From: Mycolicibacter minnesotensis
GTDB lineage: Bacteria; Actinomycetota; Actinomycetes; Mycobacteriales; Mycobacteriaceae
DNA length: 64,000 nucleotides
Direction: 5' to 3'
NCBI RefSeq assembly: GCF_010731755.1
Contig: NZ_AP022589.1
Coordinates: forward strand, 1,426,001-1,490,000
The notes under the pieces were generated by a model. The model saw only the letters and a list, made by a program, of their open reading frames with translations, did not search any database and was not told where the DNA came from. Numbering within the stretch: the stretch's first letter is position 1; each line of letters begins with the position of its first letter. The position numbers were made by a program, and so were the translations under genes. This document shows positions 1-10,106 of this stretch, in pieces.

Positions 1-66
1 TGTCACCTCCGACAGGGTACTAATTTGTGACCCCAACGAGACCTTGCCCATGTTTACTGACGACTT

Positions 67-207
67 GTGTCCTGGTTGTTGATCACCGCTATCCCGACGC
101 TGCTGATGCTCTCAGCGGTCGGGCTGGAACGCATCGAAACCGGGTTGAGTCGGGTAGAGCAGGCGAATCCGCAGTTTCCCCCGAATCGCCATGCCAATCG
201 TGTGTAG
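67..207 (+). CDS. small single-pass membrane protein upstream of crp
   Basis: A 46-residue frame opens at GTG 67, just after an in-frame stop at 58-60, and closes at TAG 205. It begins VSWLLITAIPTLLMLSAVGL, a plausible membrane segment, followed by the amphipathic stretch ERIETGLSRVEQ and a polar tail. Rv3675, a possible membrane protein, lies beside crp in M. tuberculosis; this frame would be a short counterpart. It runs towards crp with a 106-bp gap. No strong ribosome binding site is seen and it is shorter than the relatives I recall, so it may be a decayed copy. Confidence 0.45.
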   Translation: MSWLLITAIPTLLMLSAVGLERIETGLSRVEQANPQFPPNRHANRV

Positions 208-313
208 CGTTGTAACGTCGCTTGACGCCTGGCTCTAGACTCAGGTGGCTGGCCGGGATTCGGCTGGTGCTTACGATTACAAAAACCTTCATCAAAAACA
301 TTTAAGGGGCATC

Positions 314-988
314 GTGGACGAGATCCTGGCGAGGGCCGGAATCTTCCAGGGAGTTGAGCCCAGCGCCGTGGCGGCGCTGACCAAGCAGCTTCAGCCCGTG
401 GACTTTCCGCGCGGACACACCGTGTTCGCCGAAGGAGAGCCCGGCGACCGGTTGTACATCATCGTCTCCGGGAAAGTGAAGATCGGCCGGCGGTCTCCCG
501 ACGGCCGGGAGAACCTCCTGACCATCATGGGTCCCTCGGACATGTTCGGCGAACTCTCGATCTTCGACCCCGGCCCCCGGACCTCCGGCGCGACCACCAT
601 CACCGAGGTGCGCGCCGTCTCGATGGACCGTGACGCGCTCCGGTCGTGGATCTCCGACCGGCCCGAGATCGCCGAGCAGTTGCTGCGCGTGCTGGCCCGC
701 CGGCTGCGGCGTACCAACAACAACCTGGCCGACCTGATCTTCACCGACGTGCCCGGCCGTGTCGCCAAGCAGCTGCTGCAGCTGGCGCAGCGGTTCGGCA
801 CTCAGGAAGGCGGGGCCCTGCGGGTCACCCACGACCTGACTCAGGAAGAGATCGCCCAGCTGGTCGGTGCGTCGCGGGAGACGGTGAACAAGGCGCTGGC
901 CGACTTCGCCCACCGCGGATGGATCCGCCTTGAGGGCAAGAGCGTATTGATCTCCGACTCCGAGCGACTGGCTCGCCGAGCGAGGTAA
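314..988 (+). CDS. crp: cAMP receptor protein, Crp/Fnr family transcription regulator
   Basis: 224 residues, near-identical in sequence to M. tuberculosis CRP (Rv3676), the global cAMP-responsive dimeric regulator. The cyclic-nucleotide domain covers about residues 20-115, including [18 protein letters not shown] and [15 protein letters not shown] long dimer helix follows, then a C-terminal helix-turn-helix around [22 protein letters not shown] 314 (start VDEILARAG) matches the family start; the frame is open to 245, but the extra 23 residues are not family-like. CRP binds TGTGA-N6-TCACA-type sites. No clear copy of such a site is visible in its own short upstream region. Confidence 0.97.
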   Translation: MDEILARAGIFQGVEPSAVAALTKQLQPVDFPRGHTVFAEGEPGDRLYIIVSGKVKIGRRSPDGRENLLTIMGPSDMFGELSIFDPGPRTSGATTITEVRAVSMDRDALRSWISDRPEIAEQLLRVLARRLRRTNNNLADLIFTDVPGRVAKQLLQLAQRFGTQEGGALRVTHDLTQEEIAQLVGASRETVNKALADFAHRGWIRLEGKSVLISDSERLARRAR

Positions 989-1064
989 GCAGTCTCGCCG
1001 AACCCGACGTTTTGCAGATGTCTACTCGTACTTTCTCTGCAGAACGTCGGTTTCGAGCCGCCGG

Positions 1065-1841
1065 TCAGCCCCTCAGATAGTTCAACTGGGCCTGAACCGA
1101 GTGTTCGGCCGCACCCCACAGCTCCTCGGCAACGTCGGTGTAGACGTGTTCCACGACCTGACGAGCGGTGGCGTCGTCGCCTAACGCGGCAAGCGCGGAG
1201 CGCACCTGGTCGAGCCGTTGTTCGCGGTGAGCCAGATACCCGTCGGCCACTGCTTCGATATTCGGCAGTTCTGGGCCGTGCCCGGGCAGCACGGTGCGTC
1301 CGCCCAACCCGCGCAGTCGCCGTAGCGAGTCCATATAGCGCGTCAGGTCGCCGTCTTCGGAGTCGATGACGGTGGTGCCACGGCCCAGCACGGTGTCGGC
1401 GGTCAGGACAGCGTCGTCCAGCACGAACGAGAGCGAGTCAGCGGTGTGCCCCGGGGTGGCGAACACCGTGATGCGTAAACCGGCGGCATCGATCACCTGA
1501 CCGTCAGTCAGGCCGCCGCCGAGCCGGCGCTGAAATCCGCTGCCCGCCGAATACACCGGCACCCCGACCGCGTCCACCAGCTTGTCGATGCCCTCGGTGT
1601 GGTCGAAGTGCCGATGGCTGATGAGCACCAAGGCGATCTTGCCGATCTCGGCGAGCCGACCGATGTGCTCATCGTCTTCGGGCCCCGGGTCGACGATCAC
1701 CACCTCGTCACTGCCGGGCCCGCGCAGCACCCAGGTGTTAGTGCCCTCCAGGGTCATCAGCCCAGGGTTGTCGGCCAACAACACCGACGCGGTCTCGGTG
1801 ACCGGCCGCAGCCGACCGTAGGCGGGATGACTGGCCGACAC
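1065..1841 (-). CDS. MBL-fold metallo-hydrolase (Rv3677c-like)
   Basis: 258-residue metallo-beta-lactamase-fold protein of the glyoxalase II/LACTB2-like group. The zinc-binding motif HRHFDH is at residues 76-81, with further ligands in PGHTADS (H132), TADT (D149) and LPGHGPE (H188). Substrate is unknown; relatives are hydrolases of thioesters or nucleic acids. It is the last gene of a three-gene minus-strand operon. Only 6 bp separate it from the RidA gene, so translation is probably coupled. It ends about 75 bp from the convergent crp gene. Confidence 0.9.
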   Translation of the reverse strand: MSASHPAYGRLRPVTETASVLLADNPGLMTLEGTNTWVLRGPGSDEVVIVDPGPEDDEHIGRLAEIGKIALVLISHRHFDHTEGIDKLVDAVGVPVYSAGSGFQRRLGGGLTDGQVIDAAGLRITVFATPGHTADSLSFVLDDAVLTADTVLGRGTTVIDSEDGDLTRYMDSLRRLRGLGGRTVLPGHGPELPNIEAVADGYLAHREQRLDQVRSALAALGDDATARQVVEHVYTDVAEELWGAAEHSVQAQLNYLRG

Positions 1842-1847
1842 CGCGGT

Positions 1848-2315
1848 CTACTCCGCCGCTGCCTTCAGCTCGACGATCAGCTCGACTTCGACCGGTGCAT
1901 CCAGCGGCAGTTCGGAAACCCCCACCGCCGAGCGGGCGTGCTTGCCGGCATCCCCGAACACCTCGCCCAACAGCTCGGAGGCGCCGTTGACCACGGCGGG
2001 TTGGCCATTGAAGTTCGGCGCCGACGCGACAAACCCGACCACCTTGACCACCCGGGCCACGGCGTCGAGCCCGACCAGGGCATCGACTGCTGCTAGCGCA
2101 TTGAGAGCGCAGGTGCGGGCAAGCGCGTGGCCCTCCTCCGGACTGACCTGCGCACCTACCTTGCCGGTCTGCGGCAAGGCGCCGGCCTGCATAGGCAGCT
2201 GGCCGGAGGTGTACACCAGGTTGCCGGTGCGCACCGCGGGAACGTAGGCCGCCAGCGGCGCCACTACCGCGGGCAGTTCGATCCCGAGCTCGCCCAGCCG
2301 GGCTCGCCAGCTCAT
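1848..2315 (-). CDS. RidA/YjgF family protein (Rv3678c-like)
   Basis: 155 residues of the RidA/YjgF/UK114 superfamily. Canonical RidA is a trimeric enamine/imine deaminase that removes reactive 2-aminoacrylate made by PLP enzymes. This is the longer actinobacterial type, with features such as GNLVYTSGQLPM near residue 30 and a C-terminal VEVELIVELKA. The canonical substrate-binding arginine is not obvious, so deaminase activity is not assured. It sits mid-operon: its ATG overlaps the DUF4177 stop by 4 bp and the metallo-hydrolase follows after 6 bp. Confidence 0.88.
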   Translation of the reverse strand: MSWRARLGELGIELPAVVAPLAAYVPAVRTGNLVYTSGQLPMQAGALPQTGKVGAQVSPEEGHALARTCALNALAAVDALVGLDAVARVVKVVGFVASAPNFNGQPAVVNGASELLGEVFGDAGKHARSAVGVSELPLDAPVEVELIVELKAAAE

Positions 2316-2473
2316 TGCGGGCGCTTCAGGAAGGCGATGAGCTGCTCACCCGACGGCCCCGGGACCACTGAAACAAGCTCCCAGCCGTCCTCTCCCCATT
2401 GGTCGAGGATCTGCTTGGTGGCGTGCGTGAGCAAGGGGACGGTGGCGTACTCCCAGGCCGTGCGTTGACTCAT
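2312..2473 (-). CDS. DUF4177 family small protein
   Basis: 53 residues starting MSQRTAWEYATVPLL and ending LIAFLKRPQ. The central ILDQWGEDGWELVSVVPG is the typical DUF4177 core (small antiparallel sheet, function unknown). ATG 2473 is supported by a TAAGCT -10 hexamer (complement of 2481-2486) exactly 7 nt upstream, fitting leaderless transcription. It is the first gene of the DUF4177-RidA-metallo-hydrolase operon and overlaps RidA by an ATGA. A longer reading to 2554 lacks family-like sequence and is not supported. Confidence 0.85.
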   Translation of the reverse strand: MSQRTAWEYATVPLLTHATKQILDQWGEDGWELVSVVPGPSGEQLIAFLKRPQ

Positions 2474-2520
2474 GACAGCGAGCTTATCGCTAGCGCGCCC
2501 CGGCCCTTGGTTAGCATGCA

Positions 2521-3543
2521 GTGGTGACAGCCACATCCAGCAGCGCGCCTGCACTCGGCTGGCCTTCTCGATTGACGAAGGCCCGGCTGCATTTCGTGAC
2601 CGGCAAGGGCGGTACCGGCAAAACTACGGTTGCGGCCGCGCTGGCATTGTCGCTGGCCGCCGGCGGGCGCCGGGTATTGCTGGTGGAAGTCGAAGAGCGC
2701 CAAGGCATTGCGCAACTCTTCGACGTTCCGCCACTACCCATCGAGCCGCTCAAGGTCGCCACCGCCGAGGACGGCGGGCAGGTCGATGCGCTGGCGATGG
2801 ACATCGAGGCCGCGTTCCTGGAGTACCTCGACCTGTTCTACAACTTGGGGATCGCCGGACGCGCTATGCGGCGGGTCGGCGCAGTCGAGTTCGCGACCAC
2901 CATCGCGCCCGGTCTGCGCGACGTGATCCTCACGGGCAAGATCAAGTACCACGTGGTCCAGGTCGACAAGAACAACAAACCGGTCTACGACGCCATCGTG
3001 GTCGACGCACCGCCGACGGGCCGGATCTCCCGGTTCCTCGACGTCACCAAGGCGGTGTCGCAGTTGGCCAAGGGCGGGCCGGTGCATTCGCAGGCCGACG
3101 GGGTGGTGAAGCTACTGCACTCCGATCAGACGGCGATCCACCTGGTGACGCTGCTGGAAGCTCTGCCAATGCAGGAAACCCTCGAGGCCATCGAGGAACT
3201 GCGCGAGCTCGACCTGCCGATCGGCAGCGTGATCGTCAACCGCGACATACCTGCGCACCTGGAACCCGCCGACCTGGCCAAGGCAGCCGAGGGCGTCGTC
3301 GATGCCGACGCGCTACGGGCCGGCCTGGCCGCCGCGGGAATCACGCTGGCCGACGAGGACTTCGCCGGGTTGCTGACCGAGACCATCCAGCACGCGACCC
3401 GCATCAGCGCTCGGACGGAGACGGCCGAGCAACTAGAGGATCTGGACGTGCCACGTTTGCAACTGCCCACGATCACCGATGGGATCGACCTGGGCAGCCT
3501 CTATGAACTTTCCGAGATTCTGGGCCAACAGGGGGTTCGATGA
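2521..3543 (+). CDS. bagA: Get3/ArsA-like ATPase, BagA (Rv3679-like)
   Basis: 340 residues, deviant Walker [16 protein letters not shown] at residues 26-40 (signature lysine K29, P-loop K34) and a switch-II-like DAPPTG. It belongs to the ArsA/Get3 family. In M. tuberculosis the Rv3679 and Rv3680 proteins interact and have been reported to protect against glycerol and nitric oxide toxicity; no arsenite role is established. GTG codons lie at 2521 and 2524. A TAGCAT hexamer at 2512-2517 would put a leaderless start at 2524. It overlaps bagB by ATGA (3540-3543). Confidence 0.93.
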   Translation: MVTATSSSAPALGWPSRLTKARLHFVTGKGGTGKTTVAAALALSLAAGGRRVLLVEVEERQGIAQLFDVPPLPIEPLKVATAEDGGQVDALAMDIEAAFLEYLDLFYNLGIAGRAMRRVGAVEFATTIAPGLRDVILTGKIKYHVVQVDKNNKPVYDAIVVDAPPTGRISRFLDVTKAVSQLAKGGPVHSQADGVVKLLHSDQTAIHLVTLLEALPMQETLEAIEELRELDLPIGSVIVNRDIPAHLEPADLAKAAEGVVDADALRAGLAAAGITLADEDFAGLLTETIQHATRISARTETAEQLEDLDVPRLQLPTITDGIDLGSLYELSEILGQQGVR

Positions 3544-4700
3544 CACCCGATACGACCGGCAAACCGCTGGCACTGGATTTGGCGGCGATCCTGGCCGACA
3601 CCACCAATCGCGTCGTGGTGTGTTGCGGCGCCGGCGGCGTCGGAAAGACCACCACCGCGGCGTCGATGGCCCTGCGGGCCGCCGAGTACGGTCGCAACGT
3701 GGTGGTGTTGACCATCGACCCGGCGCGCCGGCTGGCGCAGGCCCTGGGCATCGAGGACCTGGGCAACCACCCGCAGCGCGTGCCGCTGCCTGCCGAGGTC
3801 CCGGGTCAGCTGCACGCGATGATGCTCGACATGCGCCGCACCTTCGATGAGATGGTGGCGCAGTATTCCGGGCCGGAGCGGGCCGAGGCGATCCTGAACA
3901 ACCAGTTCTACCAAACGGTGGCCACCTCGCTCTCCGGCACGCAGGAGTACATGGCGATGGAGAAGCTCGGCCAGCTGCTCGGCGAGGACCGCTGGGACCT
4001 GGTGGTCGTCGACACCCCGCCGTCGCGCAACGCGCTGGACTTCCTGGATGCGCCCAAGCGCTTGGGCAGTTTCATGGACAGCCGGCTGTGGAAGTTGCTC
4101 CTGGGCCCCGGTCGAGGACTCGGCAAGCTGGTCGCCGGCGCGCTCGGCCTTGCGATGAAAGCCTTGTCGACCGTCCTCGGTTCCCAGATGCTCTCCGACG
4201 CAGCGAATTTCGTGCAGTCTCTCGATGCCACTTTCGGCGGCTTCCGGGAGAAAGCGGACCGCACCTATGAGCTGCTCAAACGGCGGGGCACCCAGTTCGT
4301 GGTGGTGTCGGCGGCCGAACCCGACGCACTGCGGGAGGCGGCGTTCTTCGTCGATCGGCTCGCAGGCGAGCGCATGCCCCTGGCCGGGCTGATCCTCAAC
4401 CGCACCCACCCGATGCTGTGCGACCTGCCTATCGAGCGCGCCATCGACGCCATCGAGACACTGCATGAGCCGGCCGGAGAATCATTGCCCGAGGGCGCGA
4501 AAGCGCTCACCACGGCGGCGCTGCAGATTCACGCCGAGCGCGGTGCCACCGCTAAGCGTGAGATTCGGCTGCTCTCGCGATTCACCCGGGCCAACCCGCG
4601 GGTTCCTATCGTGGGAGTGCCGTCGCTGCCGTTCGATGTCTCCGACCTGGAGGCACTGGGAGCGATCGCCGATCAGCTCACGGCGAAGAAAGAGAAGTAG
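3540..4700 (+). CDS. bagB: Get3/ArsA-like ATPase, BagB (Rv3680-like)
   Basis: 386 residues. The P-loop [18 protein letters not shown] spans about residues 28-45 (K36), then [13 protein letters not shown] (switch I-like) and [18 protein letters not shown] (switch II-like). It is the partner of the preceding ATPase; the two genes overlap by 4 bp and are expected to be made in equal amounts as a complex. No membrane segments are seen, so the protein is cytosolic. whiB4 is convergent 26 bp downstream, as in M. tuberculosis. Confidence 0.93.
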   Translation: MTPDTTGKPLALDLAAILADTTNRVVVCCGAGGVGKTTTAASMALRAAEYGRNVVVLTIDPARRLAQALGIEDLGNHPQRVPLPAEVPGQLHAMMLDMRRTFDEMVAQYSGPERAEAILNNQFYQTVATSLSGTQEYMAMEKLGQLLGEDRWDLVVVDTPPSRNALDFLDAPKRLGSFMDSRLWKLLLGPGRGLGKLVAGALGLAMKALSTVLGSQMLSDAANFVQSLDATFGGFREKADRTYELLKRRGTQFVVVSAAEPDALREAAFFVDRLAGERMPLAGLILNRTHPMLCDLPIERAIDAIETLHEPAGESLPEGAKALTTAALQIHAERGATAKREIRLLSRFTRANPRVPIVGVPSLPFDVSDLEALGAIADQLTAKKEK

Positions 4701-4725
4701 AACCGGAGAGAGACTCAGCCGGTGT

Positions 4726-5094
4726 TCAGCCGACGTCGCGCTGCTTGCGCTGGGCGGCGAAGTACTCGCGCCAAGACGTGACCTCGGGGTGCTGCTTGAG
4801 CAGCGCCCGGCGTTGCCGCTCGGTCATGCCGCCCCACACACCGAACTCGACGCGGTTGTCGAGAGCGTCAGCCAGACACTGCAGCACGACCGGACAGTGC
4901 CTACAGATGACCGCGGCTTTGCGTTGTGCAGCACCGCGAACGAAGAGCTCATCGGGGTCCGCGGCCCGGCAGACGGCCTGGGAGACCCAGGCGATTCGAC
5001 CTTCGTCCTGCACACCACGCAGGCCCGTTCGGGGAGTTTGGGAATCCGACGCCGTTGCCATACTGGTGTGAACCGCTGTCGCTGCAACAGACAC
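4726..5094 (-). CDS. whiB4: WhiB-family Fe-S redox regulator WhiB4
   Basis: 122 residues. Four cysteines, C42, C64, C67 and C73, form the C...CxxC...C cluster site of WhiB proteins. The turn EFGVWGGMTERQRRALLK and a basic C-terminus follow. Sequence from the first Cys onward closely follows M. tuberculosis WhiB4 (Rv3681c), an oxygen-sensitive [4Fe-4S] protein that acts as a DNA-binding repressor when oxidised and influences antioxidant and beta-lactam responses. GTG 5094 follows a GGAGG-like site. It is divergent from ponA2 across a 390-bp region, as in M. tuberculosis. Confidence 0.95.
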   Translation of the reverse strand: MSVAATAVHTSMATASDSQTPRTGLRGVQDEGRIAWVSQAVCRAADPDELFVRGAAQRKAAVICRHCPVVLQCLADALDNRVEFGVWGGMTERQRRALLKQHPEVTSWREYFAAQRKQRDVG

Positions 5095-5267
5095 TGACGA
5101 TCCTCCGTCCCGGCCGCCCCGGCAGCCACCTATTCAACATCGACACCGATCCGATACTGCGATCTGCGCCACATCGCCTCATCAGTGTTACCTGAATCGC
5201 ACTTGATGTCCAAGTTAGGTGGTCAGGTGGCGTCTGCGCAACAGGTTGATCGGCACTTTTTTGGGAC

Positions 5268-5299
5268 AACCGTGCAATCCGATCATGATCTGCACGGTT
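5268..5299. promoter_or_regulatory. inverted repeat in the whiB4-ponA2 intergenic region
   Basis: Arms AACCGTGCA (5268-5276) and TGCACGGTT (5291-5299) are perfect 9-bp complements around a 14-bp spacer that contains the palindrome GATCATGATC. A second, smaller repeat, ATTGAC-N6-GTCAAT, lies at 5334-5351. The 390-bp region 5095-5483 between the divergent genes otherwise holds only the ponA2 promoter. Either repeat could be an operator; the first could also fold as a hairpin. Confidence 0.5.
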
Positions 5300-5483
5300 G
5301 AGGCCGGGGCCGGATGGACGGAAACGGGCCTTTATTGACGTATATGTCAATTTTCACGGCGGGGACCCTCACCCGCGTCAGGGGTCTTCGGCGAGCACCC
5401 CGGCCGGCCGGGGCTGAGCCGCCGGCGGCCGCCCCGCTTCGCCCGGCTCCACCGCGCTTGCGACCACCGCTAGTGTGTTAGCC

Positions 5484-7904
5484 ATGTCGGAGCGCCCCCC
5501 GACCGGCCCAACTGTGCTCAAACTGGCCGGGTGTTGTCTGCTCGCCGCCGTGCTACTCGCGGCGCTGCTGTTTCCCGTCGCCGGCGGCGTCGGCCTGATG
5601 TCCAACCGTGCCTCGGACGTGGTGGCCAACGGGTCGGCCCAGTTGGTCAGCGGAGACGTGCCTGCGGTGTCGACGATGGTCGATGCCAAGGGCAACACCA
5701 TCGCCTGGCTGTACTCGCAGCGCCGCTTCGAGGTGCCCAGCGACAAGATCGCCGACACCATGAAGCTGGCGATCGTGTCAATCGAGGACAAGCGCTTCGC
5801 CGAGCACAGCGGAGTGGACTGGAAGGGCACTCTGACCGGGTTGGCCGGCTACGCCTCCGGGGACATCGACACCCGCGGCGGGTCCACGCTGGAGCAGCAG
5901 TACATCAAGAATTACCAGCTGCTGGTGCTGGCCCAGACCGACGCCGAGAAGCGTGCCGCGATCGAGACCACCCCCGCGCGCAAGCTCCGAGAGATCCGGA
6001 TGGCGCTCACGCTGGACCGGACCTTCACCAAGCCGCAGATCCTGACCCGCTACCTGAACCTGGTGTCGTTCGGAAACAACTCGTTCGGGATCCAGGACGC
6101 CGCCCAGACCTATTTCGGTGTCGACGCCGCCGACCTGAACTGGCAGCAGGCGGCCCTGCTGGCCGGGATGGTGCAGTCGACCAGCACGCTGAACCCCTAC
6201 ACCAACCCCGAAGGCGCACTGGCCCGCCGGAATCTGGTGCTGGACACCATGATCGAAAACCTCCCCGGCGAGGCCGACGCGCTGCGGGCAGCCAAGGCGG
6301 AGCCGCTGGGCATCCTGCCGCAGCCGAATGAGCTGCCGCGCGGCTGCATCGCGGCCGGCGACCGGGCGTTCTTCTGCGACTACGTGCAGGAATATCTGAC
6401 GCGGGCCGGCATCAGCAAGGAGCAGGTGGCGCGTGGTGGCTACGTCATCCACACCACGCTTGACCCCGACGTCCAGGCCCCGATCAAAGAGGCGATCGAC
6501 AGTTTCGCCAACCCCAACGTGCAGGGCATCGCCAGCGTGATGAGTGTGATCAAGCCCGGCAACGACGCACACCCGGTGCTGGCAATGGCCAGCAATCGCA
6601 CCTACGGACTCAACGCCGACCTTGGCGAGACCATGCGCCCGCAGCCGTTCTCGCTGGTCGGCGATGGCGCAGGGTCGATCTTCAAGACATTCACGGTGGC
6701 CGCGGCGCTGGAGATGGGCATGGGGATCAGCGCCGACCTGGAGGTGCCGGGCCGATTCCAGACCAAGGGCATGGGCAGTGGCGGGGCAAAGGGCTGCCCC
6801 AAGGAGACCTGGTGCGTGGTCAACGTCGCCCCCTACCGGTCCCCGATGAACGTCTCCACCGCACTGGCCACCTCACCCAACACCGCGTTCGCGAAGCTGA
6901 TCTCCCAGGTCGGAGTGGAACGCACCGTGGACATGGCGATCAAGCTCGGCCTGCGCTCCTACGCCGATCCCGGCACCGCCCGCGACTACGACCCGGACAG
7001 CAACGAAAGCCTGGCCGACTTCGTCAAACGGCAGAACCTGGGTTCGTTCACCCTGGGCCCGATCGAGGTCAACGCGCTGGAGTTGTCCAACGTCGCCGCC
7101 ACCCTGGCCTCCGGTGGGGTCTGGTGCCCGCCGAACCCGATCGACAAGGTCTTCGACCGCAACGGCAATGAGGTGGCCGTCGCCACCGAGGCCTGCGAGC
7201 GAGTGGTTCCCGAAGGACTCGCGAACACCTTGGCCAACGCCTTGAGCAAGGACATCCAAGGCGGCGGAACCGCAGCGCCGGCCGCCGGCTCGGTGGGCTG
7301 GGATCTGCCGATGGCGGGCAAGACCGGTACCACCGAGGCGCATCGCTCGTCGGGCTTCCTGGGGTTCACCAACCGCTATGCCGCGGCCAACTACATCTTC
7401 GACGACTCCCTCTCGCCGGGAGATCTGTGCTCGTTCCCGCTGCGGCACTGTGGGGACGGCGACCTCTACGGCGGAAACGAGCCGGCCCGCACCTGGTTCG
7501 CGGCGATGAAGCCTATTGCCACCGACTTCGGTGATGTCGTCATGCCGCCGACGGACCCGCGCTACGTCGACGGCGGCCCCAATTCCCGCGTCCCCAGCGT
7601 CACGGGCCTGGAAGTCGACGCCGCGCGCCAAAGGCTCAAAGAAGTCGGGTTCCAGGTCGCCGAACAGCCGAGCTGGGTCAACAGCAGCGCCCGCTCCGGT
7701 GCGGTCGTCGGCACGTCGCCGAGTGGTCAGACCATCCCCGGTTCGATCATCACCATCGAAGTCAGCAACGGCATCCCGCCGCCACCGCCACCTCCGCCGG
7801 AAGGCTTCCCTCCGTTCGGGCCGGTGGGTTCGACGGTGGTCGAGATTCCGGGGCTGCCGCCGATCACCATTCCGCTGCTGCCCCCACCTGCACCACCGCC
7901 GTAA
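5484..7904 (+). CDS. ponA2: bifunctional penicillin-binding protein PonA2 (class A PBP with PASTA domain)
   Basis: 806 residues. A signal-anchor (about residues 12-38) precedes the GT51 transglycosylase domain, with the catalytic Glu in SIEDKRFAEHSG (E101) and GGSTLEQQYIKN. The transpeptidase has SIFK (S398, K401), SPN (S464) and KTG (613-615). A C-terminal PASTA domain (SRVPSVTGLEVDAARQRLK) and a proline-rich tail follow. It polymerises and crosslinks peptidoglycan outside the membrane; PonA2 supports survival in non-replicating and stress conditions. ATG 5484 lies 7 nt after TAGTGT (5471-5476), a leaderless arrangement. whiB4 is divergent. Confidence 0.96.
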   Translation: MSERPPTGPTVLKLAGCCLLAAVLLAALLFPVAGGVGLMSNRASDVVANGSAQLVSGDVPAVSTMVDAKGNTIAWLYSQRRFEVPSDKIADTMKLAIVSIEDKRFAEHSGVDWKGTLTGLAGYASGDIDTRGGSTLEQQYIKNYQLLVLAQTDAEKRAAIETTPARKLREIRMALTLDRTFTKPQILTRYLNLVSFGNNSFGIQDAAQTYFGVDAADLNWQQAALLAGMVQSTSTLNPYTNPEGALARRNLVLDTMIENLPGEADALRAAKAEPLGILPQPNELPRGCIAAGDRAFFCDYVQEYLTRAGISKEQVARGGYVIHTTLDPDVQAPIKEAIDSFANPNVQGIASVMSVIKPGNDAHPVLAMASNRTYGLNADLGETMRPQPFSLVGDGAGSIFKTFTVAAALEMGMGISADLEVPGRFQTKGMGSGGAKGCPKETWCVVNVAPYRSPMNVSTALATSPNTAFAKLISQVGVERTVDMAIKLGLRSYADPGTARDYDPDSNESLADFVKRQNLGSFTLGPIEVNALELSNVAATLASGGVWCPPNPIDKVFDRNGNEVAVATEACERVVPEGLANTLANALSKDIQGGGTAAPAAGSVGWDLPMAGKTGTTEAHRSSGFLGFTNRYAAANYIFDDSLSPGDLCSFPLRHCGDGDLYGGNEPARTWFAAMKPIATDFGDVVMPPTDPRYVDGGPNSRVPSVTGLEVDAARQRLKEVGFQVAEQPSWVNSSARSGAVVGTSPSGQTIPGSIITIEVSNGIPPPPPPPPEGFPPFGPVGSTVVEIPGLPPITIPLLPPPAPPP

Positions 7905-7942
7905 CGGCAGGAGCGCGTTGGAGGCGCAGTATTCTGAACGCC

Positions 7943-8908
7943 ATGGCTCCTTCACCTGCCCTGACCCGATCCCTCGTCGCCGCCTCGGCAACGCTGGGAC
8001 CGGCGGCGCTCGCTATCGGCTACGGCGCGATCATCGAGCGCAACGCGTTCGTGGTGCGCGAGGCGACCGTGCCGGTGCTGGCTCCCGGTTCGTCACCGCT
8101 GCGGGTGTTGCACATCAGTGACATCCACATGCGCCCCGGCCAGCGCCGCAAGCAGGCCTGGCTGCGGGAGCTGGTGGGACTCAAGCCAGACCTGGTGGTC
8201 AACACCGGAGACAACCTCGCCCATCCCAAGGCGGTGCCGGCGGTGGTTCAGGCCCTGGGAGATCTGCTGTCGGTGCCGGGCGTGTTCGTGTTCGGCAGCA
8301 ACGACTACTTCGGCCCACGCTTGAAGAACCCGGCCAAATACCTGACCAAGCCGACGCATCGCATCCACGGCGTACCGCTGCCGTGGCAGGACCTGCGCGC
8401 GGCGTTCACCGAACGGGGCTGGTTGGACCTGACGCACAACCGTCGCGAGTTCGACGTGGCCGGCCACCGGATCGCCGCAGCCGGTGTCGACGACCCGCAC
8501 ATCGATCGAGACCGCTACGACACCATCGCCGGTCCAGCCGAGATGGCCGCCGACCTGCGTCTGGGACTGACGCATTCGCCGGAACCGCGTGTACTGGACC
8601 GCTTCGCCGGCGACGGCTACCAGCTGGTGATGGCCGGCCACACTCATGGCGGCCAGCTGTGCGTGCCGTTCTACGGCGCCCTGGTGACCAACTGCGGGCT
8701 GGACCGCTCGCGGGTCAAGGGTCCCTCGCAATGGGGTGCCAACATGCGTCTGCACGTGTCCGCGGGAATCGGCACCTCGCCGTTTGCGCCGGTGCGCTTC
8801 GCCTGCCGTCCCGAGGCCAGCCTGCTGACGTTGGTGGCGGCCCCGACCGGCGGTGACGATTCGCAGCTCAACCGGGGCTCGACCCAGCCCTCCGTGTCGG
8901 CCCGTTGA
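7943..8908 (+). CDS. membrane-anchored metallophosphoesterase (Rv3683-like)
   Basis: 321 residues of the calcineurin-like phosphoesterase fold. Metal-site motifs are SDIH (D60, H62), TGDN (D90), GSND (N120, a variant of GNHD) and GHTHGGQ near residue 235. The hydrophobic N-terminus (residues 10-30) suggests membrane attachment; relatives (YkuE-like) act on phospholipid or nucleotide phosphates, substrate unknown here. ATG 7943 is 7 nt after TATTCT (7930-7935), fitting leaderless transcription. It follows ponA2 by 38 bp and its stop overlaps the next TTG start. Confidence 0.92.
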   Translation: MAPSPALTRSLVAASATLGPAALAIGYGAIIERNAFVVREATVPVLAPGSSPLRVLHISDIHMRPGQRRKQAWLRELVGLKPDLVVNTGDNLAHPKAVPAVVQALGDLLSVPGVFVFGSNDYFGPRLKNPAKYLTKPTHRIHGVPLPWQDLRAAFTERGWLDLTHNRREFDVAGHRIAAAGVDDPHIDRDRYDTIAGPAEMAADLRLGLTHSPEPRVLDRFAGDGYQLVMAGHTHGGQLCVPFYGALVTNCGLDRSRVKGPSQWGANMRLHVSAGIGTSPFAPVRFACRPEASLLTLVAAPTGGDDSQLNRGSTQPSVSAR

Positions 8909-10011
8909 CCGTACGGATTGCCGATCACGGGCATCCACGGCGCTGGGCCGACAACGCGATCCGCCTGATCGAGGCGGACGCACGGCGCAGTGCCGACACC
9001 CACCTGCTGCGATACCCGCTGCCCGCGGCGTGGGCCGCCGAAGCGGGCGTGGCGCTGTATCTCAAGGACGAGACCACTCACCTCACCGGAAGCCTCAAGC
9101 ACCGGTTGGCCCGCTCGCTGTTCCTCTATGGGCTGTGCAACGGTTGGATCGCCGAGGGCACCACGGTGGTGGAAGCGTCCTCAGGGTCCACCGCGGTGTC
9201 CGAGGCCTATTTCGCCGCACTGTTGGGCCTGCCGTTCGTCGCGGTGATGCCGGCCTCGACCAGTGCGTCGAAGGTGGCGCTGATCGAGGCGCAGGGCGGG
9301 CGCTGTCACTTCGTGGCGCATTCGGCCGATGTCTACGCCGAAGCGGAGCGGATCGCCGCCGACACCGGCGGGCACTACCTCGATCAGTTCACGAATGCCG
9401 AGCGCGCCACCGATTGGCGTGGGAACAACAACATCGCCGAGTCGATATTCGAGCAGATGCGCGACGAGACCCATCCGGTCCCGGATTGGATCGTGGTCGG
9501 GGCGGGCACCGGCGGCACCAGTGCGACGATCGGCCGCTACATCCGGTATCGCCGGCACGCGACCCGGTTGTGCGTGGTCGACCCGGAGAATTCCGCCTTC
9601 TACCCGGCCTACGAGCAGTGCCGCTACGACATGGCGATCGACGGCTCCTCGCGCATCGAGGGAATCGGCCGCCCGCGAGTGGAGCCATCTTTTCTGCCCG
9701 ACGTGGTGGACCGGATGATGTCGGTGCCCGACGCCGCGTCAGTGGCCGCCGCGCGCCACGTCAGCGCCGTGTTGGGCCGCCGGGTGGGGGCATCGACCGG
9801 TACCAATGTCTGGGGCGCGTTCGCGCTCTTGGCCGAGATGGTGTCCGACGGACGCAGCGGCTCGGTGGTCACCGTGCTCGCCGACAGCGGCGACCGCTAC
9901 GCCGACACGTACTACAACGACGATTGGCTGGCGCAGCACGGACTGGACCCGACGGGCCCCGCGGCGGCATTGGTGGAGTTTGAGAGGTCCTGCCGGTTCG
10001 ACTGCGCCTGA
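8905..10011 (+). CDS. PLP-dependent cysteine-synthase-like lyase (Rv3684-like)
   Basis: 368 residues, fold-type II PLP enzyme. The Schiff-base lysine is K65 in TGSLKHR, the phosphate-binding loop is [12 protein letters not shown] near residue 197, and [13 protein letters not shown] binds substrate carboxylate in the family. It resembles O-acetylserine sulfhydrylases and cystathionine beta-synthases, but its true substrate is not known. The likely start is TTG 8905 overlapping the previous stop (TTGA); no better ATG or GTG is near. It forms an operon with the phosphoesterase and probably ponA2. Confidence 0.88.
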   Translation: MTVRIADHGHPRRWADNAIRLIEADARRSADTHLLRYPLPAAWAAEAGVALYLKDETTHLTGSLKHRLARSLFLYGLCNGWIAEGTTVVEASSGSTAVSEAYFAALLGLPFVAVMPASTSASKVALIEAQGGRCHFVAHSADVYAEAERIAADTGGHYLDQFTNAERATDWRGNNNIAESIFEQMRDETHPVPDWIVVGAGTGGTSATIGRYIRYRRHATRLCVVDPENSAFYPAYEQCRYDMAIDGSSRIEGIGRPRVEPSFLPDVVDRMMSVPDAASVAAARHVSAVLGRRVGASTGTNVWGAFALLAEMVSDGRSGSVVTVLADSGDRYADTYYNDDWLAQHGLDPTGPAAALVEFERSCRFDCA

Positions 10012-10106
10012 ACCCGCTCATCGGTTGCGTCGGGGTTGGTGGCGACGAGCCACAGCGCAGCCAGCGCGAAGAAACCGGCGTACACCGCTCCGCCTAACAG
10101 CGTCAT
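9912..10106 (-). CDS. putative small membrane protein
   Basis: 64 residues beginning [20 protein letters not shown], one clear membrane helix, then a polar tail. ATG 10106 is preceded by an AGAGGGAG-like ribosome binding site at good spacing. The 3' 100 bp overlap the end of the convergent lyase gene, so the C-terminal third may not be conserved. I do not recognise a family. Confidence 0.42.
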   Translation of the reverse strand: MTLLGGAVYAGFFALAALWLVATNPDATDERVQAQSNRQDLSNSTNAAAGPVGSSPCCASQSSL

